64,000 nt of DNA. Origin: Tolypeutes matacus. Its lineage: Eukaryota > Chordata > Mammalia > Cingulata > Chlamyphoridae. Position numbers and translations under genes: made by a program. Below are positions 34,651 to 47,711 of the stretch, piece by piece; the stretch's first letter is position 1; every line of letters begins with the position of its first letter. The notes under the pieces were generated by a model, which was not told where the DNA came from, made no database searches, and saw only the letters and a list, made by a program, of their open reading frames with translations. The stretch is taken from assembly GCA_026826555.1 (NCBI GenBank), contig JAKSZT010054565.1, forward strand, positions 4,230,692 to 4,294,691, given 5' to 3'.

Positions 34651-35509
34651 TGCTTTGACAATTTCTAAAAATCTTCTGTCAAGGTTGAGCCCCTGGGACA
34701 AGAGAGAAGAAAGCTACTTCTCCATATGATTTGAAGATTCTGAATGGTATCAAAAGAGTTAAGCTTTGCAGCACTTTGCAACATTGATAAAAATGTGTGT
34801 ACTTTAATTTCTAATAAAAAATCAAGCAGGTATGAATAGCAATAAAATTGCTCAAAAATTGTTCAAATTGAAGGGAAACAATTGGAAATGGATTTGGAAA
34901 TATAATGTTTAGCTAAGCAAGCTATAATGTTCTGTTATTTTAATCAGCATTGTAAAGTAATTTAAATGATGCGGGAAGAGACTTTTATACTTTAATACAT
35001 AATCACTTTTTTCAATGCATTCATCAAAAGGCATTTCATGTTAATGATGAAGGCTGACGACAGACACCAACTGTAATGGGCTCTTCCCTGCTCTAGGTTT
35101 AGGCTTAGAGCTTTAAGATTTCACTTTTTTTCTGGTTCTTGCCGGCTTGTCTTAAAGGAAAATTTCTACACTTTTGAGAGAAATTGTGTTGGTAAATGTT
35201 TCAAGCATAAAAATTTTAAAGGGAAATCTATGATATTTCCCTAAATCTGTGTCTTCTTTAGCATCAGAAAGTTGGAACAGATTTCAAGGGTTATCTTGAA
35301 TATCTTGGACAATTCACTTGGCTCCAGGTCTGGAAATTCAACAGAGATGAATGTCTCTTCATTTAAAAATCTTCTCCAAAGAGAGATGGGATTCTCTTAC
35401 TCCATAACCCTTTTGTCTATGTTTAATAAATACTTACTGATAACTAAAGATTTTGCATGAACAAATGCCAAAGTAAGATTCCCTGCTATTACTGAGTTAA
35501 GATCTACCA
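34651..35509. other. AT-rich non-coding sequence
   Basis: No named repeat or exon. It ends at the target site of the next insertion. Confidence 0.5.
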
Positions 35510-35525
35510 TTATCTAATGACTCTT

Positions 35526-37249
35526 TTTTTAAACTTCTTTTTATTGAAGTTTATCATTCATATACAAACATACATTAAAAATAAGCATATAGTGAAAGTT
35601 GTGAATTTACAAAACAAACATGCATATCATCATATAGGACTCCCATACATTACCCCACCACTAACACCTCGCATCATTGTGAAATAATAGTTAAAAACTC
35701 TGAGAGAGTATCATCAAAGTATTACTAATAACTATAGCCAATATTTTATATTTGGTGTATTTTCCCCCAACCCACCCGTTTTTTGTTTGTTTGTTTGTTT
35801 ATTTGTTTTTTTTGCATGGGAAAAAAATGCTTTGTATTTTCACCCAACAAAAACTTATATGTTTGGATAAAACTTTGTTTTTTGAAGTCTCATAAATGTC
35901 TTTTCAATGTTTTTTTTACATAAATGTAATTTTTTTAATATATATATATTTTAAAAGATACTTAGATTACATAAACGTTACACAAAAATTACAGGGATTC
36001 GCATGTTCCCCACCTCCCACACCTCCCATAACATCCCACATAAACATCTTTCATTAGGGTGGCACATCACCTGCAATGGATATTCACATCCTGGGGCTTT
36101 GCCACTACGCATGGACCATAGTTCACATTTTAGACCACACTCTCTCCCACACAGTTCTGCATGTTATATGCTGATGTAAAATGGCCTATACCGGTTGTTG
36201 CAATGTCAATCAGGATAATTCCCAAGTCCAGAAAAAGCCCCTGTATTACAACTGTTCCCACCCGGTTTTTAACACCTTATTTCAGTACTGTATGTTTGAT
36301 ATAGTTCATGAAGAATGTTCTCGTTTGTGCTGTTAACCACAGTCCATCTTCCGCCACAGGATTTATTGTGTTATACAGTCCCGTGCTTTGTAAACCATTC
36401 AAAATGAATACTCAGAGGCTCTCATTTTTGCTGTCATCACCTCAGTCAATTTTAGAACATTTTCATAACTCCAAAAAGAAAAATCTCATACGCCCTTATA
36501 GCCCCATTGCTGCCCCTTAGAATTGATATCGCTTATTTGCCTTTGCTCCCAAAATATTACAACTGTCATCCATAAGTTACATTAATTGTAATTTCCCCAT
36601 GTATCACCATATTCTTAATACTTTGTAGATAAAGAACGCTCTTATACTGTATTTTTTAAATTTCCAGAACAGAATTTTATTGAGTAATCAGTGACATTTG
36701 GTGTGAGCCAGATTTGTCAGATGGGTTGAACCTGGATCAGTACCCTTGAGGGGCACAGTAGGGATTGGGGTCCCCAGACATTCTGTGTTTTGCTTTAAGC
36801 CACTACTGGGAATATGTTTTTCATTTAGATGCACCATAGGTTAGCCTTGCTTTGTTTTTGTTTATGTTTTGTCATTTACTTATTTATTATTATTATTATT
36901 TTTTAAGATACTTAGACTACATACATGTCACATAAAAAATATAGGGGATTCCCATATGCCCCGCTCCCCACACCTCCCACTTCTCTCCACATTAACAACT
37001 TCTTTCATTAGTGTGGTACATTCATTGCAATTGATGAACACATTTTGGAGCATTACCACTAAACATGGATTATAGTTTACATTGTAGTTTACACTCCCTC
37101 AATAACCCAATTCTGTAGGTTATGGCAGGATATATAATGGCCGGCATCTGTCATTGTAATGTCATTCAGGACAATTCCCAAGTCTCAAAAATGTCCCCAC
37201 ATTACATCTGTTTTTCCCTCTTCCTGCCCTCAGAACTTCCTGTGGCCAC
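35526..37249 (-). mobile_element. L1-derived 1.7-kb insertion (xenarthran 3' UTR modules)
   Basis: A perfect 16-bp target duplication TTATCTAATGACTCTT flanks it at 35510-35525 and 37250-37265. The left end is T-rich, as expected for a minus-strand poly(A) tail. The body is xenarthran-type L1 3' UTR in at least three blocks: 35526-35770, 35950-36640 and 36900-37249. Two of these share a direct repeat of about 310 bp (35955-36265 and 36905-37220, step about 950 bp). No ORF2 sequence was recognised in it. Confidence 0.88.
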
Positions 37250-37265
37250 TTATCTAATGACTCTT

Positions 37266-38745
37266 GACCTTGCAAGATCACTTTTACTACTCCAAATAAA
37301 TGAAGCAACATGGTTTTGGTGTTTCCTGCCTTGCTTCTGCCCATGTTAGCATTTTTTCAGTGAGGAAAATCCATTGATCCATCTCTACACTTTCCCCAAG
37401 ATAAGAACAGAGCATGGGCCTTTAGTGCCATCTGAACATTATTTTCAAGCTAGAGAGTTTCTAGTTTGGCTGCCCAGAAATGTTTTCGGGAAAGGCAGCC
37501 CTGTTACTATCTGAGATGTTGGAGACAGCAGAGTTGGATTCAAAGTGAGGAGAAGCCTGGAAGAAACTGGTAGCTGGGTGGGAGGAAAGTCCAGGCTGGG
37601 ACCTGGGACCCACTGTTGGGTCGAATCTTCCCCCAGACTAAGGGTCTGGAAGCCATTGCTCTCTTTAGACTGGGCAGCTGTGGGTGGGAAAAGAGTGGGA
37701 GACTCTGGGTTGGCACGTGCCCACACATCCCGGGACCAGAGCTGCTGCCAGGGCAGCAGACTCATTCCGGAGCCTTCTCTAGGGCCAGGATGGAGTGAAA
37801 ATCCTGTGGCAGTTGGTGTGAATTGCTTCCTGGGACCTCCCATCCCAAGTTCCTGGGGAGATAAAAGGCCTGCATTTTAGTGCCCTTCAGGAGAGGGGAG
37901 ATGGATCCCAGGATTGCAGGAGAAGAGGTGGAGGCTTGGAATGTATGACTGACTGAGTGTCCAGAGCAGAGCAAAGAGGGGAGAGGAGGGAGAACTGCTT
38001 TCTAGCCGGGAGTCCCTAAAACTCTCTGTGCCTGGGCTTTCACACATGTGAATAATAAATCATAACAATTCCTGAATCATGTGGCAACAAGGGTAAAACA
38101 CTTAGTAAGAAGCCTGGTGAACAGGAGCTGCTCCCTCTGTAAAGTCGTGAAAGAGCAAATGTGTTCAGGAACAATCAACAGAGAGGAGTCCAGGAAGCTC
38201 TTGGAAGGACTATTTACTGTCTGCCTCCCAAACCCCTGCAGGACACAACGACAGAGCCCAGGAAAAGACCCCACATTCTGTCACCAAAGCATCGTTGCTG
38301 CCGCATCACAACAGAAATCCACGTTAGCTCCCTCAGGTGGTACTTCCTGAGTCCCCATGCGGTTGGTCTAGTTCCCCTGTCCAGTCCCCAGGTCCTGGGC
38401 AGAGGTGAGGAAAGGCAGAACCCCTCCCTTATCCTGGAGGGGTGGGGAATTGCTGGGGAGAGGAGATAGTGTATGCCTGTGAGGGCAGGAATATGGACAG
38501 CCTATAAGCCAGAAAAAATGTGCGATTTTACTAGCAATCAAAGTAATTCATGTTCAAACATCAATAAGTTAACATTTTGTGTAAAAAAATTCCCAAAATT
38601 AAAAAAAAAAATTCAACCTATGTTTGGGGTAAGTGAGGAGAAATGCTGGCAGGCAGGAAATTTGTTAGAGCAGAGGTATATATTTGGCACATTTAATTTA
38701 TACAATTTTTGACTGTGCATTTGCACACACACCCAATCCTCAATG
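37266..38745. other. Non-coding sequence, GC-richer than its surroundings
   Basis: From 37440 to 38470 the composition rises and frames of about 60-130 codons overlap on both strands. None resembles a known protein and none keeps one frame across the block. No splice structure is evident. Confidence 0.45.
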
Positions 38746-38750
38746 GAAAA

Positions 38751-38844
38751 GAAGGAAGGAAGGAAGGAAGGAAGGAAGGAAGGAAGGAAGGAAGGAAGGA
38801 AGGAAGGGAGGGAGGGAGGGAGGGAGGGAGGGAGGGAGGGAGGA
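38751..38844. repeat. (GGAA)n / (GGGA)n microsatellite
   Basis: About 14 GGAA units (38751-38806) pass directly into about 10 GGGA units (38805-38844). GGAA is the core of ETS-factor binding sites. Confidence 0.97.
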
Positions 38845-39069
38845 GCATTTGAACAGATCTGCCATTTTACTTGTCATTCCACTCAATGAAAGTGTGTTCT
38901 GGAGAGAAGGGAGCCTTTGCTGTGGATTCCCTTTAGCTGTGTTTTTGGAGGATCTCCATTCCTGCGTGGTAGTATGATGAGCCTGAAGAACTGAGTATGG
39001 TCCTCGAGTTTAAAGACATGCATGTTCATACAAGACAGTCCCTAAACTCTAATCAGCCCTCCAATGACA

Positions 39070-39700
39070 GGGGAAGAATGGCAGAGCTGGTCCTTCTGGT
39101 GTCCCTGCCTCCGCCTTTGTACTCTGTAGTCTGTCTTCTACAGAGCAGCCAGAATGATGCTTTGAAACAAGAGTCACTCAGGCTGAGCCTCTGCTCAAAA
39201 CTCTCCATGGCTTCCATTTCTCTCCAAAAAAAAGCCAAACTCCAACCAATGGCCTGCGTGACTCTGGTCATCTTTCTGTGTTCATCTCCTACTTTACTCT
39301 CTCCAACCCCAGTTCCTCTGCAGCCACAGTGGCCTCCTTCCTGTTCCCTCTACATATTGACTGTCCCCTCTTTCTGGAATGCTCTTCCCCAGTGTACCAT
39401 TCTCCATCGGGTTTTCCCCACCCATACAAATTTACGTTGCCTCTGTCCACCACCCTTGCTGTACTACTCCCTTGGCCCTCTCTACTCGGTTTTATTTGTC
39501 CTGTAACACTTATCACTTTCTAATGTTTAGAATGTAGTTATTATGCTTATTTTTTATTGTCCCCCCCTCCCCCAGAATGGTCTCTCAAGAGTGAGGATTT
39601 GGGACTAGTTTGGTTCTTGCCATATCCCTGCCACCTACCAAGCCCTTGGTCCAGAGTAATTGCTCAATAAATATTGTATGAATGATCAAATGAATAAATG
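39070..39700 (+). mobile_element. LINE-2 (L2) 3' end, well preserved
   Basis: Complete L2-like order: 'gcctctgctcaaaactctcc', 'caatggcctgcgtgactctg', 'tctttctggaatgctcttcc', 'taacacttatcactttctaa', 'agagtaattgctcaataaat'. The 169-codon frame at 38997-39506 is a by-product of this repeat. Confidence 0.9.
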
Positions 39701-39829
39701 TCAATCTCCAATATGGCAAATCTTAAGAGATTTGCAAGGGCAAGTTTGATAATAGGCATTTTTTTTCATATGCACTGAATTCAGAAATAAACCTTCCACA
39801 TAAGATGGGATTCCATTATAGATCATAGA

Positions 39830-40085
39830 AGATTTCCGAAGACAATTTGGCAAGCTTTTTGAGCCAGTAATTTCCCACCTGAGAATTTACCCTTGGAAAA
39901 TTATTTTATATGTTTCCAAATGTTTTGTATAACAAGAGGCATCTCAGCATCATATCTAATAAAAAAAATGGATTTTATCTATGCATTCAATAATAGTTGA
40001 GTTGATAAGAATTGTAATGTGCACACACATGGAATATTATTCAGCTATTAAAATGCAGAGGGCTCTCACAAAGGATGTATTGCTG
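39830..40085 (+). mobile_element. Old L1 ORF2-end fragment
   Basis: 'aatttcccacctgagaattt' and 'catggaatattattcagcta' belong to the ORF2 end of L1 on the plus strand, with strong decay. Confidence 0.75.
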
Positions 40086-41220
40086 TTATAAAGACACTCG
40101 GCTCTTCTCTGATGGTGTGATAGGCTTTTGATCTGTACTTTGTAGAATCAGTTATAGCCAGTGAGCTAAACAGCAACCTGTGCTTGGCATAGGGCACTAT
40201 GTGGTCAGATACCACACACAGAACTCTCAAGGCCCAGTTGTCAGTCTGTTGCCAGAAATCACTACCATGCTATTCAGGTGAGACCCCAGAATGGTGATAA
40301 GAGTCTTAGAGATACTTTAGTAGGTCACCCTTAGCAAAATTTCTGAGGGCTGGTCTCTACCATTACTTAAATATTCTTCTTCACCATTGATCATTATGTG
40401 TGCCATCAATTGCCTACCGTGTTTAAGAGAATAGGTTATGTACATCATTATCCGTTAGTGTAAGCCTCATTCAGATAAGGAGCTTCTGTTTCCAAAACAA
40501 AACAAAACAAAACAAATACAGAGGAGTATAATTCTTTGTAAAATGGGAAAAATGTTTATTATATATAAATTGAAAAAAGTTACAAAACAGTAAAATGAGA
40601 GTAGAATCTTATTTTTTAAAAGGAATATATATGCACATGTATACATATTATATACGCACACTCATTATATATGCAAATATACATGTATATGTGCATTTTC
40701 TGGAGGACTATATATTATGGTATATGGTATTGTCATTAGTCATTTCGAATTTGTTATGGACTTTTTTGATAAAATGTTCTACCTTTAGCTTATCATTTTT
40801 TTTCTCATTTTTTTCCTCAAAGAAGAGCTCTTTATATTGTTTTCTGCATTTAGAAAAAATGATAATGAGTGTTATTTTCAATTTAAAAACAAAGAAAATG
40901 GATTTCAGTTCTTCTAACAATTAATTTTTTAATTTGGTTTAAAAGAAGCAGTTTCTAATTTTTTTTTTTTTTTTTGAAATCATAGTCCATGACCTTGCAG
41001 GGAGGGAAGAGGGTTTAGCCCATGGCAAGCAGAGGCTGGCCAGACTGGGGAAAGAGTGGGGCTTGCACTCTCCTTTCAGAAGTTGGCTACGGATGGAATA
41101 GAACGGTAGCCATGCACTTCAAGGCCAAAGATGTACTCAGTTTAGCTAGAGAATATAAGCTCTAGTCAGAGGGAATTAGATATAAAATTGGAAGCCCTGA
41201 CCATGTAGACTGCCTCTTTT
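40086..41220. other. AT-rich non-coding sequence with simple repeats
   Basis: It includes a (CAAAA)n run at 40494-40515 and a poly(T) at 40959-40975. The frame at 40595-40924 is AT-driven and unlike any protein that I know. Confidence 0.5.
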
Positions 41221-41224
41221 GGAC

Positions 41225-41925
41225 ATAGCTTATTCATTCCTTTTGTTAGTTTTTTTCCTATTAAATTGTTGATATTTTCTAATTAAGTTGTGTGACTTAT
41301 TTAACAAAATAACTCATTTGTCAAATATGTTGGGATATTTTTTAGCAATTTGACATTTGTTATTTATGTATTTATTTTTATGTATTCAAATCTTTTGAGC
41401 TTTTTCTTCTTTGCTGTCTGTCTCCAGTTTTAGATTTAATCATGCCATCCCCACCTGCAAATTACTCTTTTTAAATATTTTATAACTTTTTAATCCATCT
41501 GTGTGTGGAGAGGGGGGACAGTACAGGGTAAGGGCTGAATTTAACCACTTTTTAAAAATAAAACAATTACAGCTTGTCCCAAAGCTATTTATGGAGTAAT
41601 CCTTCTGTTATCTACTCAGTTGAAATGACATTTTTAACATTATGCTAAACTCTATTCATTTATTAAATGAATTTAATAAGCACCTATTGCGTCCCTGGTA
41701 AAATATAAGGCTCCTTTGGGGATTTTCTTTTATTTAGTTTATTTGTCTTTTTTTACCCCTGATACCATACTGTTTTAATTATATAAGCTTTAAGGTATAA
41801 TTTAATATGTGATACTTGAAAGCCCGCCACACCAATCTTCTTTTTAAGAAATTTCTCCTTAATTCTTGCCAGTCAATTCTTTTAAGTTAACCTTAACATG
41901 ACTGAGTCAATTTTCTAACAAAATA
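41225..41925 (-). mobile_element. Old L1 (L1M-type) 3' end
   Basis: 'gtcccaaagctatttatgga', 'gataccatactgttttaatt' and 'atataagctttaaggtataa' are the decayed minus-strand L1 block that in better copies reads 'accacactgttttaattact' (compare 2105-2130 here). Confidence 0.7.
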
Positions 41926-42059
41926 TAAAAGAAAATAACAAAAATGCATTAGCATAATGGCATTTGGTTTCCTTTCCAAGGAAAAGACTACATTTCCCCA
42001 ATTATTGAAGCCATAATTTATGTCTTTTAGTACTATATGCCAGATACCTTGCAGTTTTA

Positions 42060-42200
42060 AGTGACTTCTAGATTTTAACTCACTCTCTCATGACAAAAAA
42101 AGCCTGAGAGGTAAGAACTATTATTCCAAGTTACATTTGAGGACAGTGAGGCTCAAAGAGGTTTGGCAACTTGGGCAGGCTCACACAGTCTTCCTCCCTG
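42060..42200 (-). mobile_element. MIR fragment
   Basis: 'cattcgaggacagtgaggct'-like order (observed 'tttgaggacagtgaggctca' then 'caacttgggcaggctcacac') is the minus-strand MIR core. Confidence 0.65.
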
Positions 42201-42900
42201 AGAAAATACAGGGGTGTACTTGGAACCTGCCTGGCACTTAGTAATGGCTACTGGCGTTCAAGGAGTTGGAGAAATTGTCCTTTCATCCTCCAGATCAGCA
42301 GCCATCCAGCGGGAACTTGGAGGTGTAGCCACAAGGGCTTCCCTCCCTGAGGTGGACACAAAGGGGGAGACTGATGACTTTGGCTATTTGTCCTGAACTG
42401 AGAACCACAGGGGGATTGGAGCCAAAGTTGCTCCCTGCAAAATGTGTCTGAAATAAGTCTAAAAGGAACTTGAGTGAAAGAAAGGCATGGTCTGGAGCCG
42501 CATCAGCTGGATGGGACCTATTTTATAGGTATGAGAAAATCTGGTACAGATTTGGAACTATGAGAAAATGGTCACAGAGAAGCAGGGGAGTCCTAGAAAC
42601 ACAACAGGAGATCCTTTTTCTTTCAAATCTCCCCGCTTTTCATCAGCAGCAAAAGGCCTCCCCAGAATCACATGAGGTGCTAGGAGAAACAGCCACAGCT
42701 GTTTCTTTAATTTTAGGGAAGTCGGCCTGTGTGTGGCTGCTCTGTTGTTTGGTGGGGGGGGGCTGGACAGGTAAAAAGGTGCCACCCACTATTCACCTTC
42801 TCTGTGGGTCTCACTGCTTTCTCTGATATGTTTTCACCACATTCCTGAAAGACCATCATGCTGACCTATTAAATACAACTTTTCAAAAATGTATCACATT
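42201..42900. other. Non-coding sequence; no supported gene
   Basis: A 118-codon plus frame (42470-42826) has no recognisable domain. A 9-G run is at 42753-42762. Confidence 0.45.
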
Positions 42901-42904
42901 CTTC

Positions 42905-43235
42905 AACTCCAGGGAAACTCTTTCACAGGTGCACCCACCCCATATTACAGGATTTTCACTGCACTGTTGTTTGTGGTGACAAAGAGGTGGTTTGGTGCCT
43001 GTTCCTGGAAAAAGGGATAAATGGAAGGTGGGTTATATGGGTGGCAGAATACTATGCAGCAGTGCAGAGGAATGAAGTTGGCTCAAAAATAATGTTGGGT
43101 CATAAAAATAAGAAAGAGATTGAGAATTATATATAGCACAACACTAACATAACTGGAAGCACAAAAATTACTGATTCTTACTGAATAAAAATAACTATAA
43201 GTAAACATAATGGAGGAAAGATTAGCAAAGACGTA
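42905..43235 (+). mobile_element. Old L1 3' end fragment
   Basis: 'gggaaactctttcacaggtg' to 'tatagcacaacactaacata' follows the ORF2 end and 3' UTR order of old L1 copies on the plus strand. Confidence 0.6.
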
Positions 43236-43730
43236 TTAAGTACGAAAGAACATGTCCTAACGTCAGGTCTGACCATAACAATGAGAGGCTGAGGCCCTAC
43301 GCACCATCAACAATGATAAAACTGGATCGAATTTGTGAAGCAACTGTTTTAATACACAGCAGGTGAACAGGCTTTCTGTACTTTCCAAACTATAGCAAAG
43401 TGAATGGGTCCCAGATGAAGAGCATTGCTCTCTTTAGTGGATCAAATGGAGATCAGAGTTTGGGCTTTGCAAAGCAGGAGAGGAGAAAACTGCACAGAGA
43501 AGGATCCAAAGAAATCTGCATAGAGCTCCCCTTGAGGTTTTGTCTGAATAAGAAAGTATGAATGCCTAGTGTGTAACTTTGCGAGACCTCCTAAGAAAGC
43601 TATAAGACACTATGAGCTGAAAGGAAACTCTAGACAAATATTAACCAGTCAGGGTGGAGGGACCTTTGCAAAGGTCACAGGGGTTCAGTGGAAAGCCCAG
43701 AAATGCCCCATGTTAGGAGAATTTGATCTT
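43236..43730. other. Non-coding sequence, no feature recognised
   Basis: Unique-looking sequence between two L1 blocks. Confidence 0.5.
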
Positions 43731-43734
43731 TTTC

Positions 43735-45530
43735 TAAATTAGCCACCTGTATTTTGTCACCTTTTCCCTTATTTCCTGTCTTCTTTTGGTTTGAGTATAC
43801 TTCGTGTTCCATTTTCTCTCTTCCATTGGCTTCTTAGTTATACTTTGATTTATTATTTCACAGGTTGATCTAGGGATTATATCATGCATCTTAATTTATC
43901 ACAGTCTGCCTTGAATTAATATTATGTCACCTTTGTATAATGAAGAACATAGCGCATTTCTATTGACCCCTCCTCTGTGCTATTGCTGTCATACATTTTA
44001 CTTTTATGTGTTATAAACCCCCAATATATTGTTATTATTTTTAATTTAAACAGTCAAATGTCTTAAGAAGAAACTATAAAAGGAGAAAAAAAATGTCATT
44101 TAGATTAAACTTTTTTCCTCTCTTCATTCTTTCTAAGTGTCTATCTGCCATTATTTCCCTTCAGCCAAATTTTTTCTTTTTAAGTGTTAGGTCTGTTGAA
44201 AATGGTTTTGCTTGCAATTTCAAAAGATATTTTAACTGCGTGAAAAATTCTATTTGGATTTGTTTTTATTTTGGTATTTTTGACATGCCATTCCATTGTA
44301 TCTTGACTTGCATTGTTTCTGATGAGAAATTAGCAATATCTGTTGTTGTATTCTTCTGAATGTAAAGGGTCTTTTATTTTTTGACTTTAAAAAAAAATTT
44401 TTTTTTATTCTTTAGAAATATTTCAGCAATTTGATTGTTATATGTTTAATGTGGTTTTCTTTATGTTTATCCTGCTTGTGGTTTCTTGAGTTTCTTGGAT
44501 CTCTGTGCTGATATTGTTCATCAAACTTGGAATTGTTTTAGTCATAAATTTTTCCAAATAATTATTTCTCTCCCAGTCTTTCTTGCCTTTTGACACTCCA
44601 GCTATGCATTGTTAAACCACTTCATTAACCTGCTTAGGTCTCTGTGTCTCTATTAACATTTTTAGTCTTTTCTTTTGTAGTGATTCAGGTGAGCTAGCTT
44701 CTATTGACCTACTTGTAAATTAGCTGTTTTTTCTTCTGCCTTGTTCAATCTGCTGTTAGTCCCATCTAGTGAAATTTCACTTCAGATAGTATATTTTTAC
44801 TTCTAGAATTTCCACTTGCTTCTTTTTTTTTTTTTTTTTTTTTATAGTTTTTATTTCTTTACTGGAATTTCCCATTTTTTCACTCACTATATCCAAAACT
44901 TCTTTTAAATCTTTGAGCATACTTATAATAACTGCTATAATAAAGTCCTTGATTCCTAAGTTTAATAACTATGTTATAGGTATCAGTGTCTATTTATATA
45001 GAGCATTTTTTTCTCCTGGTTATGGGTCAAATTTCCTGCTTCTTTGCATATCTAGTAATTTTTTAAATATATACTGGAGACTTTGAATGATACATAGTTG
45101 AGAATAGATTTTGCCATCTTCTGCTAAAGAGCCTCAAGCTTGTTGGTAGTTGATTTCCTAGAAGATCAGTTTGATCATGCTAGGGCTTGCTTTTAGGCTC
45201 TGTTTGGGTGGGAATAGAGTAGCCCTTATGCTGAGGTCATACTCTGAGGATGTGGCCTTTATGGGGTTCCAATTGAATCCCCAGAATATTTAGAAAGGTT
45301 TTTCCATTCTGGCTCATCAAAACTAGTCATATAGTTCACATTTCTTATAGCTCCACGCCCCCCCCCGACCTCCACCCTCCAGGTCTTGCAAAGTTATACC
45401 ATGTGCACGCACAGCTTAGTATTCAGCCCAAATCTCCCAGGGCCCTTGTGTAGATTGCTAGGGCTCCTTCTCTGTGAAGTTCCTTTCACTTGAGTATATT
45501 GCCTCAGAAGTTTCAGCCATTTCAGCTACT
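43735..45530 (-). mobile_element. Old L1, ORF1 and 5' UTR part
   Basis: 'gtggtttcttgagtttcttg', 'ccaaataattatttctctcc', 'ttttgacactccagctatgc' and 'tgctgttagtcccatctagt' form the minus-strand ORF1/leader of old L1. It is the same region as 5800-6150 in the large copy but more diverged. A poly(T) at 44822-44843 sits inside. No ORF2 is attached on its left. Confidence 0.75.
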
Positions 45531-46240
45531 CCAAACTTTAATACTTATTAAAATGAAGAGATTGTTAGACTCAGCCAAAGAGTAAGATCTACCTATAAGA
45601 ATGCTGTTACAAGAGAAATACTTGAAATATAAAGATGCATGTAAGTTAAAAATAAAAGGATGGGGGAAAATACACCATGCTAACAGTAACTTTAAGAGAA
45701 CTAGCATAGCTCTATTAATATCAGGCACACAGAAAAGGATTTTAACAGAGATAAAGAGAGATATTTATTGATGATAATAGGTCAATTCACATAAAAGACA
45801 TAGTAATACTAAAAATGTATGGGCCAGAAAACAGGGATTCCAAGACTAAGGAAAAGCTTACAGAACTGAATGGAGAAATTGGTAAATCTATAATTGTAAT
45901 TGGAGATATCAACAGCACTCTCTCAGTAATTGATAGAGAAAGTAGACACAAATTAAAAGATTTAAACAGTGCTATTAACCAGCTTGATCTACTTGACATT
46001 TACAGACTACTACAATGAACAACTTTAGAACTCACATTCATTTTTAGTGCACATGGAAAATTAACTAAGATCTTAAGCTGGACTCTAATATTATGCAAGT
46101 CTCCATACATTGCAAAAGATTAAAATCATACAGAGTATTTTATCTGGCCACAATGAAACTAAAATAAGAAAAAAAAAAAACAAAAAAAAAACTCTGGCAA
46201 ATATCTATATATCTGGAATTAAATCAAACATTTTTTTAAA

Positions 46241-46609
46241 AAAGACTTATTTTATTTATTTATTTCTCCCCCTCCCCCATTGTTTGCACTCACTGTCTGC
46301 TCTCTGTATCTGTTTGTTATGTGTTCATCTTCTTTTTAGGAGGTACCAGGAACTGAACCTAGGACCTCCCATGTGGGAGGGAGGCGCCCAGTCGCTTGAG
46401 CCACCTCCACTCCCTGCTTGTTGTGTCTTTCATTGTGTTTCCTTATTGTGTCTCTTCATTGCTTCATCTACTTGAATCAACTCATTGCACCAACCCATTG
46501 CATCAGCTCGCTGTCTTGTTCATCTTCTTTAGGAGACACGGGGAACTGAACCCAGGACGTCCCATGTAGTAGTCAGGTGCCCAACTCTTGAGCCACATCC
46601 ACTTCCCCC
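46241..46609 (-). mobile_element. Dimeric tRNA-derived SINE inserted in L1 ORF2
   Basis: Near-identical flanks 'caaacatttttttaaa' (46225-46240) and 'caaacacttttaaa' (46610-46623) are the target duplication. On the minus strand the first head lies at about 46540-46609 (box B complement 'gaactgaaccc'). A second tRNA-like head lies at about 46345-46415 ('gaactgaacct'). The tail is the (ATTT)n tract near 46246-46266. The order matches the SINE at 221-617. Confidence 0.92.
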
Positions 46610-47711
46610 AAACACTTTTAAATAACCTATTAGTTGAGGGGATAAAATCACCAGAGAAAAGGACAAATATTTTTAAATAAATGATAAAAATATAAGATAT
46701 CAAATATTATGGGATTCAGCTAAAGCAGGACTTAGAGGAAAATATATGGCCTTAAATATTTATATTAGGAGAGAAAGCCTATAACTTCAAGATATAATTT
46801 TCCTATTTAAGAACATAAAAAAGCAAAGTAAACCTATGTAAAAGAAGGCAAGAAATAAAAGGATAGTTAGTAGTGAAGAGAAATTGAGACAATAAATCAA
46901 GTCAAAGTTCCTTCCTTTAAAAGATTAATAAAGTTGTTAAATCTCTAATTACACCAGTCAAAATTTCATGAGAGAAAATGCAAATTTCCACTATCAGCAA
47001 TAACACATGTGACATTCCTATAGATCAAATAAACTTATGTATAAAATTTAACAACTTAGATGAAATTGAAAAAAATCCTTGAAAGACAAAAAATATCAAA
47101 ATTAACAAAGCAGAATATAAAGGATGATTGTCTATGTATCTGCTCAAGAAATTTAATTTGTAGTAAAAACCTTTCTGCTCAAAGCACCCAGGTATCAGCT
47201 GGATTTGCTAGTGAATTCTACCAAATTCTTGTGAAGTAATAGCAATCTTACACAAACTCTTGCAGAAAATTAAGGATAAAGGAACACTTCTTAACTTCTT
47301 TGCTGAACATAGCTTAACCTTCATACCAAAATCAAACAAGGATATTAAAAGAAAAGAAAATTATCAACCAGTATTCCTCATGAACATAAGAACAAAGTCT
47401 TTAACAAAATATTAACAAAAATGATAAACCTTCAAGACTCAGTGGATTATGCTAGGTTGATTTAACATTCAAAAATTCATCTAATTACCAGAATTACCAG
47501 AATAAAGGAGGGAAATTCATATGATACTCTTAATAAATACAGGAAAATCATTTTCCAATTTTTGACACCCATTCATTAGAAAAAAAACTTTGCCAACTAA
47601 GAATAAAACTGTTTTTCAATATAGAATTCCTCCAAAATCAAGAACAAAGAAATGATACTTACTCTCATCATATCTATTCAATATTGTCCTGGAGCATCCA
47701 GCCAGTGCCAA

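Noticed and set aside
38684..38977. Lys/Gly/Arg-Glu repeat frame
   Set aside because: Translation of the GGAA/GGGA microsatellite.
38997..39506. 169-codon plus-strand frame
   Set aside because: It lies in a well-preserved L2 copy and reads through non-coding L2 sequence.
45815..46018. Short intact-looking endonuclease protein
   Set aside because: It is a 67-codon remnant of L1 ORF2 in a broken copy, listed as part of that element.
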